64,000 nucleotides of DNA from Tenodera sinensis (lineage: Eukaryota > Arthropoda > Insecta > Mantodea > Mantidae): the NCBI GenBank assembly GCA_030765045.1, contig CM060969.1, positions 42,325,216 through 42,389,215 of the forward strand. Direction: 5' to 3'. Below, piece by piece: positions 54,107-64,000 of this stretch (position 1 is its first letter; every line of letters begins with the position of its first letter). A program made the translations under genes and the position numbers. Below the pieces are notes generated by a model, which was given only the letters and a program-made list of their open reading frames with translations, was not told the DNA's origin and did no database searches.

Positions 54107-55689
54107 CACCCCACCCACCCACCACATACACCTCCTCCTTGCTTATATACTCCATCTGTGAAGGCCAGCAGAATGCTTCCCGAAGCTGCACGGATGGTAT
54201 TAATGGAAATAATTGTGCACATAAAGAATAATATTATGATGCAAGAGTTATGGCTTCGAATCTGGGTTCTGATTAAAATTACTTTCCCCTAGCTTCATCT
54301 ATCCTACTCTTATGTTATTTTGTTAACGCCGAAAGCAAGAAGACGTACTGTATGACGTCACAGAGTATACAGTTTACTGACCCTGACAGAACCGCATAAT
54401 TAATACTTATATTAGTGTATATTTCCCTTTTAGAGTTCTTGTGCTATTTTCTTTGAAGTGTTTGCTTTCTTACTGATATCTACTCATATCTACTCACTTC
54501 CCTGAGATTACCTACTTGTAGTTTCCAGGATAAATGGAAGGAAATTATTTCTGTAGTACCCTTTACAAGGAATGAATAAATGCACTGCTGTGTGTTGAAA
54601 ACTTCTGAGTTTTTATTAAAATAAATTACAATCACACACATACAAATAACACACAGAGTCTGAAAATACGAGTGATAGAGGAAATAAACAAACAAAGAAA
54701 TGGTATACTTTGAGCAACATTTAAGCAACAAAAATATTTTAACAATATATTTAAAAAACAAATCTCCATTACAAAAAATAGTAAACAAAAATTGTACCAA
54801 TATGTTTTAAAGTACATATTTGGGACGGGAAATTCATTCCCAAAGTTACAACAAACATTGAGACGTTAATGTTTTACGTATACTAGGTCTATCACTATTA
54901 TTATTAACATTACAATGTGTTTTAATGTTTAATTTGGCAGGTTTTCACAAAGTTTTTTTCTACAATAGTACTAACCTTACAAGTGAACACGATCAAAAGT
55001 GTGTTTTATACATAATACATGGCATTTCATTAATGTCTATTCTTTTATGTGATGTTCCCTCTAATATTATGACATATCCTAAAACTATATTTTAGTACAA
55101 TAGTTTGTAGTTTTCTTTACCTGATCTATATCTTACGTGAGTTTTACGTATATAGGTTGGCATTATCACACAAAGAGAACGGAGTATACATTTTGTAATA
55201 CATCAGAGATCCTTCATGAACTGCTTTAAAATTAATATTAATTATATATTAATAAATGCCTAATTATCTCTTCTACTATGTCTGTGTTTGCTCATACAAA
55301 TGTGTTTGTTTAAAGAAATGTGGCCTTAGTTTGTCTAAATGAAAGTTAAGTATTTACAGTATTTAAATGTATTCGTTAACAGCATGGTCACAAGGTGTCA
55401 ATTTATATTTTGTCATGGACATTTAACGTACTTTCACCCATAACTTCCGTCCATGTTTAAGAGTTCAGAGAAGTTTTAACATTTGTACTCTGTATCCTCT
55501 ATTCTGAAAACTTTTCACCACTGTTGTTTTTACGTCACGAGCTCTTAAATTCTCTGAGCAGTTCACAATATTAACACACGAATATTAATAACTATGCTTG
55601 CACATTCCCCTTACAGAACAAAATAGTATTTCATTTAGCTCAAATTCTTGTTTCATTAAAAATAAACACATTTTTAAGTATCAATAATA
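54104..55689. other. 1.6 kb with no recognised element
   Basis: Very AT-rich. A 106-codon minus-strand frame (54480-54800) is hydrophobic and Phe/Tyr-rich, as expected from AT-rich DNA, with no domain. Confidence 0.55.
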
Positions 55690-55920
55690 GACTTTTGTTT
55701 CACCGGTTTGCGAGTGTTCTTAGGACCCGTCCTCTGGTTCCACTCGCCGCCGCTTCCTCGTAGTGGCGCGGCAGTCGTTTGTATTTCGTTCGACACTATC
55801 CCCACGATGGAAGGAATTCAGATGTTTTCAACAACGCACCAACCAGCTGGACGGGGTCGAAGCATCTTCCACGAAATAGCCGTCTGGAAATGGGAGTAAA
55901 ACGTGTCTTGGTTTCAATAG
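55690..55920. other. CpG-rich island, possible exon or control region
   Basis: About 230 bp are GC- and CpG-rich (CACTCGCCGCCGCTTCC, TAGTGGCGCGGCAGTCG) within more than 1 kb of very AT-rich DNA on each side. On the minus strand TACTCCCATTTCCAG (55899-55885) could be a splice acceptor, and several frames are open for 40-60 codons on either strand. None matches a protein I know. There are no tRNA-type boxes, so it is unlike the SINEs here. Left unassigned. Confidence 0.4.
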
Positions 55921-56609
55921 CTCGAGTTTAATTATCAGAGCTGACGGTTAAGTCAACACTTTTCTTAAATATTAACTTTACTAATATCTATTTCTTAGAG
56001 AATATAAATTCTTAAATTTTGTTTCAGAAAATATTTTAAGATTTATCTATTTTTTAAAGTTTTAATGGAATTATTTAAAACATTGATTTCTAAATCTAAG
56101 TGAGCTGTAAATTTCTAACACAAATTGTTCAAAGTTATTGCCAGAAAAAATCTTAAAATGAATGTGAAAAATCTGCAATATATACACCCATAAAACATGC
56201 AGCACTGAATAATAAACAAAGCATAATAAATACTAATATCTAAATCAAGAACATACTATCATCCAAACTACTAAAATAAAATATACCTATTGCATTGATT
56301 AGTACTACAAATAAATATCTTGCTAATAATAAATATGATTTAAACAATAATACTAGGTTTAAAAAGGTTAGCAATACATAGGCGTGCTTTTTGTTAATTA
56401 AATACAACTCAAAAGTTGACTATGCCAACATTAATTAAATGCTTGGTGAGAGATGTTACATTCCCTTCTTAAAAGCTACTTTAGTAGTAAAGACGTAAAA
56501 TAAATGATCAATTTCTAATTTATTTCTGTAACCAATATTTGGCAATTACAGGAATACTAATGATTACAAAACCAAATTAAGCATCATGTTATGGATGCTA
56601 TGAAAAATA
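55921..56609. other. No recognisable feature
   Basis: Extremely AT-rich sequence without pattern. Confidence 0.55.
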
Positions 56610-56775
56610 CAGGATGTCAGTTAAGTCTTTCCACTATTTATCATAACTTTTCTAAAATCGGGTAACATCAGCAAAAAATAGCTTATGCCAAAATGTATGG
56701 AACGTAATAAAGTGATTTACTTTTTAGTTGCTAGTCGAGTCATAAATGTATCTTTTCAGAAAAAAATGTATCCTG
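56610..56775. mobile_element. Possible short Tc1/mariner-type MITE
   Basis: Begins CAGGATGTCAGTTAAGTC after TA (56608-56609) and ends TATCCTG before TA (56776-56777). The terminal match is only CAGGAT, so the call is weak, but the left end resembles common insect mariner ends. Confidence 0.4.
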
Positions 56776-56889
56776 TAGTACCATAACACCCCCTTGGTTT
56801 TTGGCTCTCGCACATTGCTTCGCAATCAAAGTTATCTCAAATGGAGATAACATAATTTGGAATATATGTATATACACATATATGTCATA
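56776..56889. other. No recognisable feature
   Basis: Short spacer. Confidence 0.5.
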
Positions 56890-57080
56890 ATCATATTAAG
56901 GGTTATCTTTCACTGTTATGGTTCTCAGTGTCCCATTCGATAAAGGGGTGAAAGACGGCTTGGATTTGAGGTTCCTTACCATAAATCTACCACACAGAAC
57001 CATCCATCGCTCCCCGAGTCCTCGGGAACCAGAGGCTAATATTTTATCTAGAGGGCTAGCTAGTAACCCAGCTTTTCGCA
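56890..57080 (-). mobile_element. SINE C body, third copy
   Basis: GGGTTATCTTTCACTGTTAT, GGTTCTCAGTGTCCCATTCG and TTTGAGGTTCCTTACC parallel 7570-7700. GC-richer than its surroundings. Confidence 0.55.
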
Positions 57081-57174
57081 TTTAAAATAAACAACGTGGC
57101 TTGCTTCAAATATTTATTCTGATACAATAATCCACTTTTACCTTCTTTACTACATACTTGTCCCCGCAACACCC

Positions 57175-57400
57175 CTTTCTTAGCCAAGGCCTTCCACCCG
57201 ATCACTGCGCCTCCCACCTCTGCCCACCACGGGCGTCATGAGTGGAGTGAAATAGTAGAGGTGGGACGTGATCAGCGCCTCTGTCCCTCCAGGCCTTCGC
57301 AAAGGGGGACCCTACTTGTCAATCAAGTAGTCCCTCAATTTGGCCCCTCAGGGACCTAACAAAGCCCATTGCACTCCGAAAAGCGGGAGAAAATACCCAG
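57175..57400 (-). mobile_element. SINE S, second copy
   Basis: Plus-strand text CTCCCACCTCTGCCCACCAC, GGTGGGACGTGATCAGCGCC, ATCAAGTAGTCCCTCAATTT follows the copy at 18718-19035 in the same order. The tRNA-like head is lost at the right, where family A sequence begins. Confidence 0.8.
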
Positions 57401-57404
57401 ATCA

Positions 57405-57702
57405 TACCTACGTAAAATTTGACATGGATATGAAACACAGTGTTTAGGTCCCCTGAATAAGGTAGTATTTTTTTTTTTGGAAAAGGTTGGTATGTGTATC
57501 CCAAGAACCACATAACTCAAAAACAAAAAGCCCGTTACATACCAAACATGGTATTTAAACTCAAAGCTTTTCCAGGATGCGACACGAAGATTTTAAAGAA
57601 ACCTCCCTAACCAACTACCATTTACATGAGCAATCTTTCGTTCTTTTTTTCTAAAAAATAATTCTATCGATTTTGACTATAGTACCATATGTTTAAGATA
57701 CA
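57405..57702 (+). repeat. Family A, 5' half, truncated
   Basis: A blurred 5' block, then CATAACTCAAAAACAAAAAG, CCAGGATGCGACACGAAG, and GTACCATATGTTTAAGATA. It breaks at TACAGGTTGTTAGGGTTA, which looks like the end of another DNA element whose far end I cannot find. Confidence 0.82.
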
Positions 57703-59089
57703 GGTTGTTAGGGTTATATGCGCATATATTATATTTGCTTCACTTGCGAACTTATACTTTTGCTTGTTAAGAGTAGTGTTTCCAGATTGATCAGTATTTC
57801 TAAGTAGGCGTGACAGAGAAAACATGACACAAAGTAAACCGAAAGTAATAACGAATGTTGTACCGGAACCGAGATAGGCCGTAATATCGTAATAGTGAAA
57901 AGACTTTATGAACATCCTATGTGTTAGATATGATACATTTTCGAAGGAAGGTATCTCCATTGAGGGTAAAAAAAATCTTATTCCACATCGAGGACTTAGA
58001 TAAAGCTAAGAAATTAAATAATACCTATAGCGCAAATAAGGTTTCATTCAAATAAGTTTTGGAATAGCGAAATAAGAAACTTCTGGCTCACAAAGTATTA
58101 CACGTCACACGTAGTCTTTATAGCGACTTAGCTCAAAAGGTTTAAGCGTTATACACGTTGCATCTTGACAGAAAATTATAGTTTCTTTTTCATTTAGTTT
58201 ATCTTACTTAGACGGTAATTAATTTAGGTTACTTTATTTAATATCACTAAATGTATTTATCTGACAATGTCATGTTTTAGATTAAAATTTGAACCCTACA
58301 GATTTAAGCTATAAACTTAATGTTAATTTACTAAGAACGCAAACTTTGGATATACAAGAAGAAGAAAATGAATTTCTACGCCTCTAGTACTGTCCTCCAT
58401 TCATGCTGCCAGCACCATAATTCATGCCCATGCATCCCCCACGCCAGGTTTTTGTGTTAATACAGGAATATTTCATGCACGAAATGCATAGCTTGAGGCA
58501 GAAACAAGCAAAACAAACGAAAGTGCAAATTTCCGCTATCTTAAAATGTCATTTTTCTGATATCGTGTTCCCATCGTTCCATTGTAAGTTATTACTTTAC
58601 TTTTTCCTTTAAGAAATAGACTACGCAATGTATTCCATAATTACACCCCCAGCTTAATTTCAGACTGCAAATAGTTACACTTTTATGCCATCTAATTAAT
58701 GTTATGGCTTTGGTTGAACTATTGTGTGTATGGTTTAAATCACTTTTGGCCGGAAAACACTTATTTGTAATATTTTTTCTACTTAGAGCAATAGTTTTCA
58801 AACTATCTAGTGCCTTGCACTAGACACGTGTATTTGGAATACTATATAAAATATACGGCAGGTTTTTAAAATTCACAACAGCAGTGTAATTAATTTTAAC
58901 AGTAACTATGCGATGAAAGGATATAAAGTGAAATATATACGAGTAATACTGGCTGCAACATAAATACACTGGTGGTATCAGCGTTCGCTTTTGGTGATTA
59001 AATGAAGTCTTTACATAAATAGGTTATATCGGACGGTGAATTATGTTTAAATTTTAGAACCGTCAGGGCAAGAAACACCTAAAAAAACT
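57703..59089. other. Mostly unassigned
   Basis: Starts with TACAGGTTGTTAGGG (see previous entry). A 98-codon minus-strand frame (57664-57960) has a hydrophobic segment but crosses the family A border and has no known domain. The rest is AT-rich. Confidence 0.45.
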
Positions 59090-59135
59090 GTGTCTTACGC
59101 TCACATGACTTTCTCTGCCCATTCTTCCACGAATA
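59090..59135 (-). repeat. Family A tail fragment
   Basis: TGTGTCTTACGCTCACATGA and CTTTCTCTGCCCATTCTT are the inverse of the family tail. Confidence 0.5.
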
Positions 59136-59834
59136 ATTCTTTTAACAGCTAATTCTAGAAACAGATTATGTTAAATATTATCACGCTTTGGTATTTATTT
59201 AGATTTTTAATTAAATGTTTAAATCATTATTGATGGGTCAACACCAATACTTCTGGACACTCAATGCGATAGTGGTTTTTAAGCATGAAGGCCACATCTT
59301 CTCTTCTGTTTTGTTATTATTACTATTGACTACTTGAAAATAGTTCATTTCACTTAAGTTTTGTTCACTATTATTGTTTTACATTCTTAAGATAAAATAG
59401 TGACGTTAGTCGTACGGTATATTTATAAGGTATGGTCGTACCCTAAGTTTCACTTACTAATTAACGATATAAGGAAAGATCAAATGTTTCTGATGGATTC
59501 ACAGATTTTGCTCACATGAGTAGGTAAATTAATGGCCAAAAGTGGGTCACCAAGGCAGGCTGTTGCAGAAACGTGAATTAATGCGTCAGCTAAATGAGCT
59601 TCATTCACAACTCAGTTAACACAGCATGTTACATGAGTACTTTGCATGTTTTCATTTAGATACACGAGTCTATGGAATTTTGCATTCATTCACTCACAGT
59701 AAACGCAGTCAAGGTCTATCAACTACTATAGTCCAGCAGCTCTCTGGGGAGACATGCAAGATAAAGTGAAATCTGAACTCCTTTCATTCTTTATCAAACG
59801 TAGTTAAAGTAACACTTTTAATAGCATAAAACTT
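59136..59834. other. No recognisable feature
   Basis: AT-rich. No pattern seen. Confidence 0.55.
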
Positions 59835-59940
59835 AAAAGTATCGAAAGTTTATCTCAAAATATTAGATATATATACCTCGATATCATTGAATATCGAAAA
59901 TATCGAGGTGTTGGCGTTATCGAAGTCCAGTCCCTAACCA
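59835..59940. other. TATCGA cluster with 10-bp inverted repeat
   Basis: Five TATCGA/TCGATA occurrences within about 85 bp (59840, 59878, 59892, 59902, 59918), including ACCTCGATAT and its inverse ATATCGAGGT. The cluster ends at AGTCCAGTCCCTAA. Such arrays are typical of subterminal binding sites of hAT elements and of DREF-type sites (established for Drosophila DRE, TATCGATA). Which applies here is not decidable. Confidence 0.4.
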
Positions 59941-61859
59941 AAATAATTTATAATGCCCTACATTCCCAAAAAAAATTCAGTAGTCAGCTTATTTATGGTG
60001 TTAATATTAACTTAACATTATGTAGTCCATTGCTAAGGATTGCGAAGCTTCATTATGTAACATTTATTATGTTTTGCGTGGGAATTACAGCCCTAAATAT
60101 GTCGTGTGTACTTGTTTCGGATTTCTGTGAATCATTGCAAAGGTAAGTCAACCGCAAAAGGCATTTCAATAAACGTTATTGCTCCGTATGCAAAGAGTTA
60201 TGCGAGAGTGTATGTAAGTTATTGCAAAAACGCGATAATTTCTGTCAGCTGTGTCATTGGTGCATACTGTTTCGAGGCCTGAGTGCCTGCACATATTTCT
60301 GCTGTGTCGCCAACCTCCCCGATGTTTTTCGGGCCACATAAATAATATTCGCACAAACTAAATGACTAATTGTTGGAACCACCTTTTCATCAATAAATAA
60401 TACCACAATAATTCCTGCTCGCACCTCAACAACTGCTACCCAAATCATGTGACAACATGGCAATTAGCAAGTCCCCGAATGGGAGTCTACCTCCCCTCAA
60501 CCTCCGCATCTCTCCTCCGCCCTCGCCCACTTCATAACAACAAACGGAACAAAAAATACGAACAAAAGGTACGAACATCGACTGGGACAAACAATACTAA
60601 GGTTTCAATTGAATGAGTTTCAACTATCACGAGCAACTGGCGAAAACAACTCATTGTCGGACATGAAGTGGGGACTCCTGACCGATTCGCTACAACAACC
60701 CCCTCCCTGCGCCCCTGTTCTCTGACAAGAGGCACTACAGGCTGCTACACTATCGACAGAGGAGAAAAAATAGATGGAATATATCACTACGGTTTAACAT
60801 GGCGTCATCCACACTACCGCCCCCTTTTGGTGCTAACAGTGATGGAAAGACCATTTTATTGTTACGCAACACACTGTATCAGTAGGAAATAACTGAAAAC
60901 TGACTGAGGTTTCAATGAAATGTTTCTCTTCAATGTTTGTTGATCTATTGCATCGTTCCAGCGAACAACGATCTTCAGCTCAGTAAATGTAGACTAGAAC
61001 TTTAATAAAATATCCCCAAAATTTCTGTAGACTACAAGTGCAGCTCTAAGGGATTTAAAATCTACTACATTCAGTTCACAATGATCCAATTCTTCTGGAT
61101 ATCCCAATAAAATGTATGTATATACTGATGAGAATGCTGGCAGTGTTTTATCATTTCTTTTAGAAATTGAAATATTGTTTTTTAAATGAAACCTTTTTAC
61201 CCCGTCTGCTAGGATTGGTGAACCGAGGTATTGCTAGTGTGTACCTGCCCTTGGTAGGGCTTATCGTAGAAATGGTATGTATGATAAGGCTATGATGATT
61301 GGTTTAGGTTCCTGAGTGGTGGATGATAAGGAAGCAGCCCTTTCATCAGCAGCTTGTCGTACTAGTCTTGTTATCTGGTGTCTTGTTGGTTCCAAAAATA
61401 GGTGTTGTTTTAAATTTTCAATGACCACTCCATATAGGAGAGGGTTTTATTTATTTTTTCCTCAAAGGGTCATTGCCCATCGTTATCGTCCATCTTGTGA
61501 GACCCAAGTCACGTTACCCATCTTTCATTGATAAAAGTATATTTGTCACTCTACTTAATTTGTCAGTAATACTCCTTATTTTTAGTGTTTCTGTTATTTC
61601 ACTGCTTCTATTTTTGTGTCTCACTGCTAGATTTTCAACTGATCTGGAGAATCTTGTGCGAGGCACTTAATTTCGCTTTCGGTTCTGGGTTCTTCTAAAC
61701 TTTAGCCTTATAGTTCCATTGTTTTGTTATATTTGTTATATTTGGGAGTATATAGTAGGGAAAGTAATAAACATTCTTCAGAATTCTTTGTACAAATTAG
61801 ATAAAAGCTTTAATAATAGTAGGGAGAGAAAGCCATAGGATTTAACGCACCTGAATTTT
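59941..61859. other. 1.9 kb with no recognised element
   Basis: AT-rich with C-rich patches at 60485-60530 and 60690-60720. Short frames only. Confidence 0.5.
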
Positions 61860-62840
61860 ACTTTCTTCATTACGTACTTACAGTGAGTAGTGGAAGTATT
61901 GCATATCACCCAAAAATTCGATATCGAGATTTCACCAGAAGTGTATATGTTTTGGTACTCCTTGCATCCAGAAAAGAAAAGACATTTATAAAAAAGGGTC
62001 TACGTGTGTATATGTACGTGTGTGCATCTTCGTATACATCGGTCTGTCCGTCTTCAATAAAGAAAACCTAAACACAAGAGTGCAGCAAGAATATTTAAAA
62101 AAAAAGACCTAAAAACTAGCTTTGCATAGAACAAATTTTGAAAAATGTTGAGTTTCTAAAATTGAGTAACGATTTCGAGTAAATTACCATATGTTTAGAT
62201 ATATTCATGACAAATGAAACTTATACCTTTCTAGGCATAGCTTGTGAAATCCTCTTATTCTGAAAAACAATTACATATTTGATAATTCCTAAGAGATAGA
62301 CAAAAAGCTTACTTTTCATTAAAGCACCCAATTTGTCATGTAATTTTTGTGCAGTTAACAATTTCTGAGATACTAATTGTATTTGTTTGAATAATCAACG
62401 ATTTATGCGTCTATCAAATAGGAAGACGTAATTCGTGTTTTTATATCTCGGTCAGACAACTGAGAATGGAATTTCAAAGCTATTGTATAAAAGCTCTAAA
62501 AAGATGACTATCGCTCAAACCTCTGTATTTCCTATACTCATTACTAAGGAAATATGACAGGTGTAGACGCATATTGCAAACGTGAATTACGTTGCCCAAA
62601 TGTAGCCTTTTGTACTGTATCAAAATTTATACTAATAGAAGCATACAAGACATTATACCCAATAAATTATCTCAATTATTATAAAAATTGGAAAGTATGG
62701 AATTGTATCTATACCCCTTATATGCAATAACACCTTTCTACAAATGTCTATCTCTATTCATATTAAGCAGATAAAAGAATAAGTGTTTGTAACAATAGTT
62801 TGCATAAGAATGAGTAGTACAAACATAAATTTTTTTTAAG
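61860..62840 (+). repeat. Family A, near full-length diverged copy
   Basis: Long 5' end (TTACGTACTTACAGTGAGTA), ATCACCCAAAAATTCGATAT, GAGATTTCACCAG, a GT-site remnant (ACGTGTGTATATGTACG), and a diverged middle and tail up to AATAAGTGTTTGTAAC. The longest copy by span. Confidence 0.8.
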
Positions 62841-63274
62841 GTGAAGTGCTGGATTGCAGCGGTAAATATCTTACTGCACTTCTAAGATCACGATGAGAGA
62901 CGAAGGAATAGTGGAACACATTTACGCCCCCAGTGGCGATAGGGTGCACTACGCAAGAGGGGGCAGGGAGGGTGCGGGCTGGACCGTTCGGTTAGGGGAC
63001 GCACATGTTTCATACTCGAAACAAGTAGCAACAAAACCAAAATCGGTAGCAGCAGCAGTGGTAACGCAAGCAGAGAGTATATCCATCATTATCCATTATT
63101 ACGGTTCACAGGTTGTGTTCCTACATTAACTGCTAGGGGAAAGCTGCACTGGTACTTGATCAAACGGGCCTTGTTTATCTAATGGAACAGCTGTTGAGAT
63201 TAGGCAACTGCTAAAATTGTACACATTCTATTGCTCAACATCGTCATGTCACCTGCGCAACCAATATAATTCCT
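62841..63274. other. Unassigned, GC-richer start
   Basis: 62900-63010 is GC-richer (GCAAGAGGGGGCAGGGAGG, CTGGACCGTTCGGTTAGG). A 78-codon frame (62893-63129) shows no domain. Confidence 0.45.
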
Positions 63275-64000
63275 ACTTTCATTATTTCTTTACAACGTAT
63301 GTACCTACATAGTAAGTAGAGAAGTTATGGCTTTCCATCCAAAAATATGATACCGACATTTCTCTGGATATACACGTTTTGAGGTCCCCTGAATGTTGTC
63401 CTATGTATGCGAATGTGTGTGTGTGAGTGCGTATACAAGAGTGCCAAAAAACTAAAAGTCGGTTAAATTCAACAATTTTGAAGAATGTAACACAAAGATT
63501 TTCAAGAAAATTCCACACTCCCAAACTATCCTTCACATGAAACATTTATTGAAAATGTTGCTTTTCTAAAAAAATAGATCTTTCGATGTTGATAAAATAT
63601 ATTTGTTTAGTATATCTTAATGATAAATGAAACGCACATACTTATATCTAATTTTCTGGAAATAACCTCTGAACTCCCCTTTCACTGAGAGACTTTTTGC
63701 ATTACTGCAAAAGATCTGCACAAAACCTACTGTACAAAAAATCTAATCTCCTAAAACACACAGCGAGTGTCAAATATATTTTTTCTGGAGTTGAGCATTT
63801 CCGAGATATTCTTGGTTATTCCTTTGAATTTTCCAATATTTATAACTTAAATCAAAGTCGCCGATGTTGACTTTCATTTTTCTTTCTTGTCTTAACCATG
63901 CAGGATTTTCAAAGCCATTACATAACGATCAGCTCATTGTGTCTACAAGCAAATATGCAATAAACAATTTCGAAAATGTCTATCTCGATTAACATGAAGT
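63275..64000 (+). repeat. Family A copy running off the window
   Basis: 5' extension (ACAACGTATGTACCTACATA), ATGATACCGACATTTCTCTG, GAGGTCCCCTGAAT, the GT site GAATGTGTGTGTGTGAG, CATTTCCGAGATATTC, to TATCTCGATTAACATGAAG at the last base. Only the tail is outside the window. Confidence 0.88.

Noticed and set aside
55708..55899. A short protein-coding gene in the CpG-rich island
   Set aside because: Several frames on both strands are open, none matches a known protein and no consistent exon structure could be drawn. Kept as an unassigned island.
57700..57720. Full transposon starting TACAGGTTGTTAGGG
   Set aside because: The left end looks like a DNA-element terminus, but no matching right end or target duplication was found downstream.
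57664..57960. A 98-codon minus-strand frame with a hydrophobic segment
   Set aside because: It runs across the border of a truncated family A copy, has no known domain and no splice or promoter support.

Overview
The window looks like intergenic (or long intronic) DNA from a large, AT-rich, transposon-laden arthropod genome, most probably an insect. Three things support this: a mitochondrial ND5 fragment that reads through only with the invertebrate mitochondrial code; decayed insect-type hAT, mariner and RTE-like LINE coding relics; and many tRNA-derived SINE heads plus long di- and trinucleotide microsatellites. I found no intact host gene, no rRNA and no convincing functional tRNA. Every recognisable coding trace is a broken mobile-element gene or the mitochondrial insert. 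Species cannot be fixed from the sequence; a polyneopteran insect is only a guess.

About a fifth of the window is one dispersed repeat, called family A here (full length about 850 bp; type copy 27355-28200). It is present as about 31 full or partial copies on both strands, from the first to the last base. I could not assign it to a known class. It has a fixed internal (GT)n site and often serves as the landing site for other elements: a 681-bp TIR element (39160-39840), a retroposed fragment with a 15-bp target duplication (36671-36893), a SINE (47813-48287) and two related foldback hairpins (22872-22941, 26141-26248). A solo LTR (30828-31334) lies in a degraded copy. This gives a relative insertion history.

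Layout. 0-5 kb: family A cluster, hAT C-terminal relic, AAT/AAC array, two tRNA-like SINE heads. 5-10 kb: CA array, a candidate core promoter, family A, family B, and a 546-bp foldback MITE. 10-15 kb: three LINE reverse-transcriptase relics. 15-25 kb: two family B loci, several SINEs, large microsatellites, one LINE tail. 25-32 kb: the densest family A cluster, with the solo LTR. 32-38 kb: a mostly unassigned block, then family A with the retroposed insert. 38-46 kb: internally deleted mariner, nested TIR element, LINE tail, ND5 NUMT, GC-rich SINE-like block, two hAT relics on opposite strands, a LINE relic. 46-57 kb: element-poor DNA with one interrupted family A copy and a CpG-rich 230-bp island near 55.7 kb. 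57-64 kb: SINE, family A copies, and a TATCGA cluster.

There is no gene network to describe. The biology visible is element-on-element insertion, decay and microsatellite growth. Boundaries of diverged repeats were judged by eye and may be off by tens of bases.
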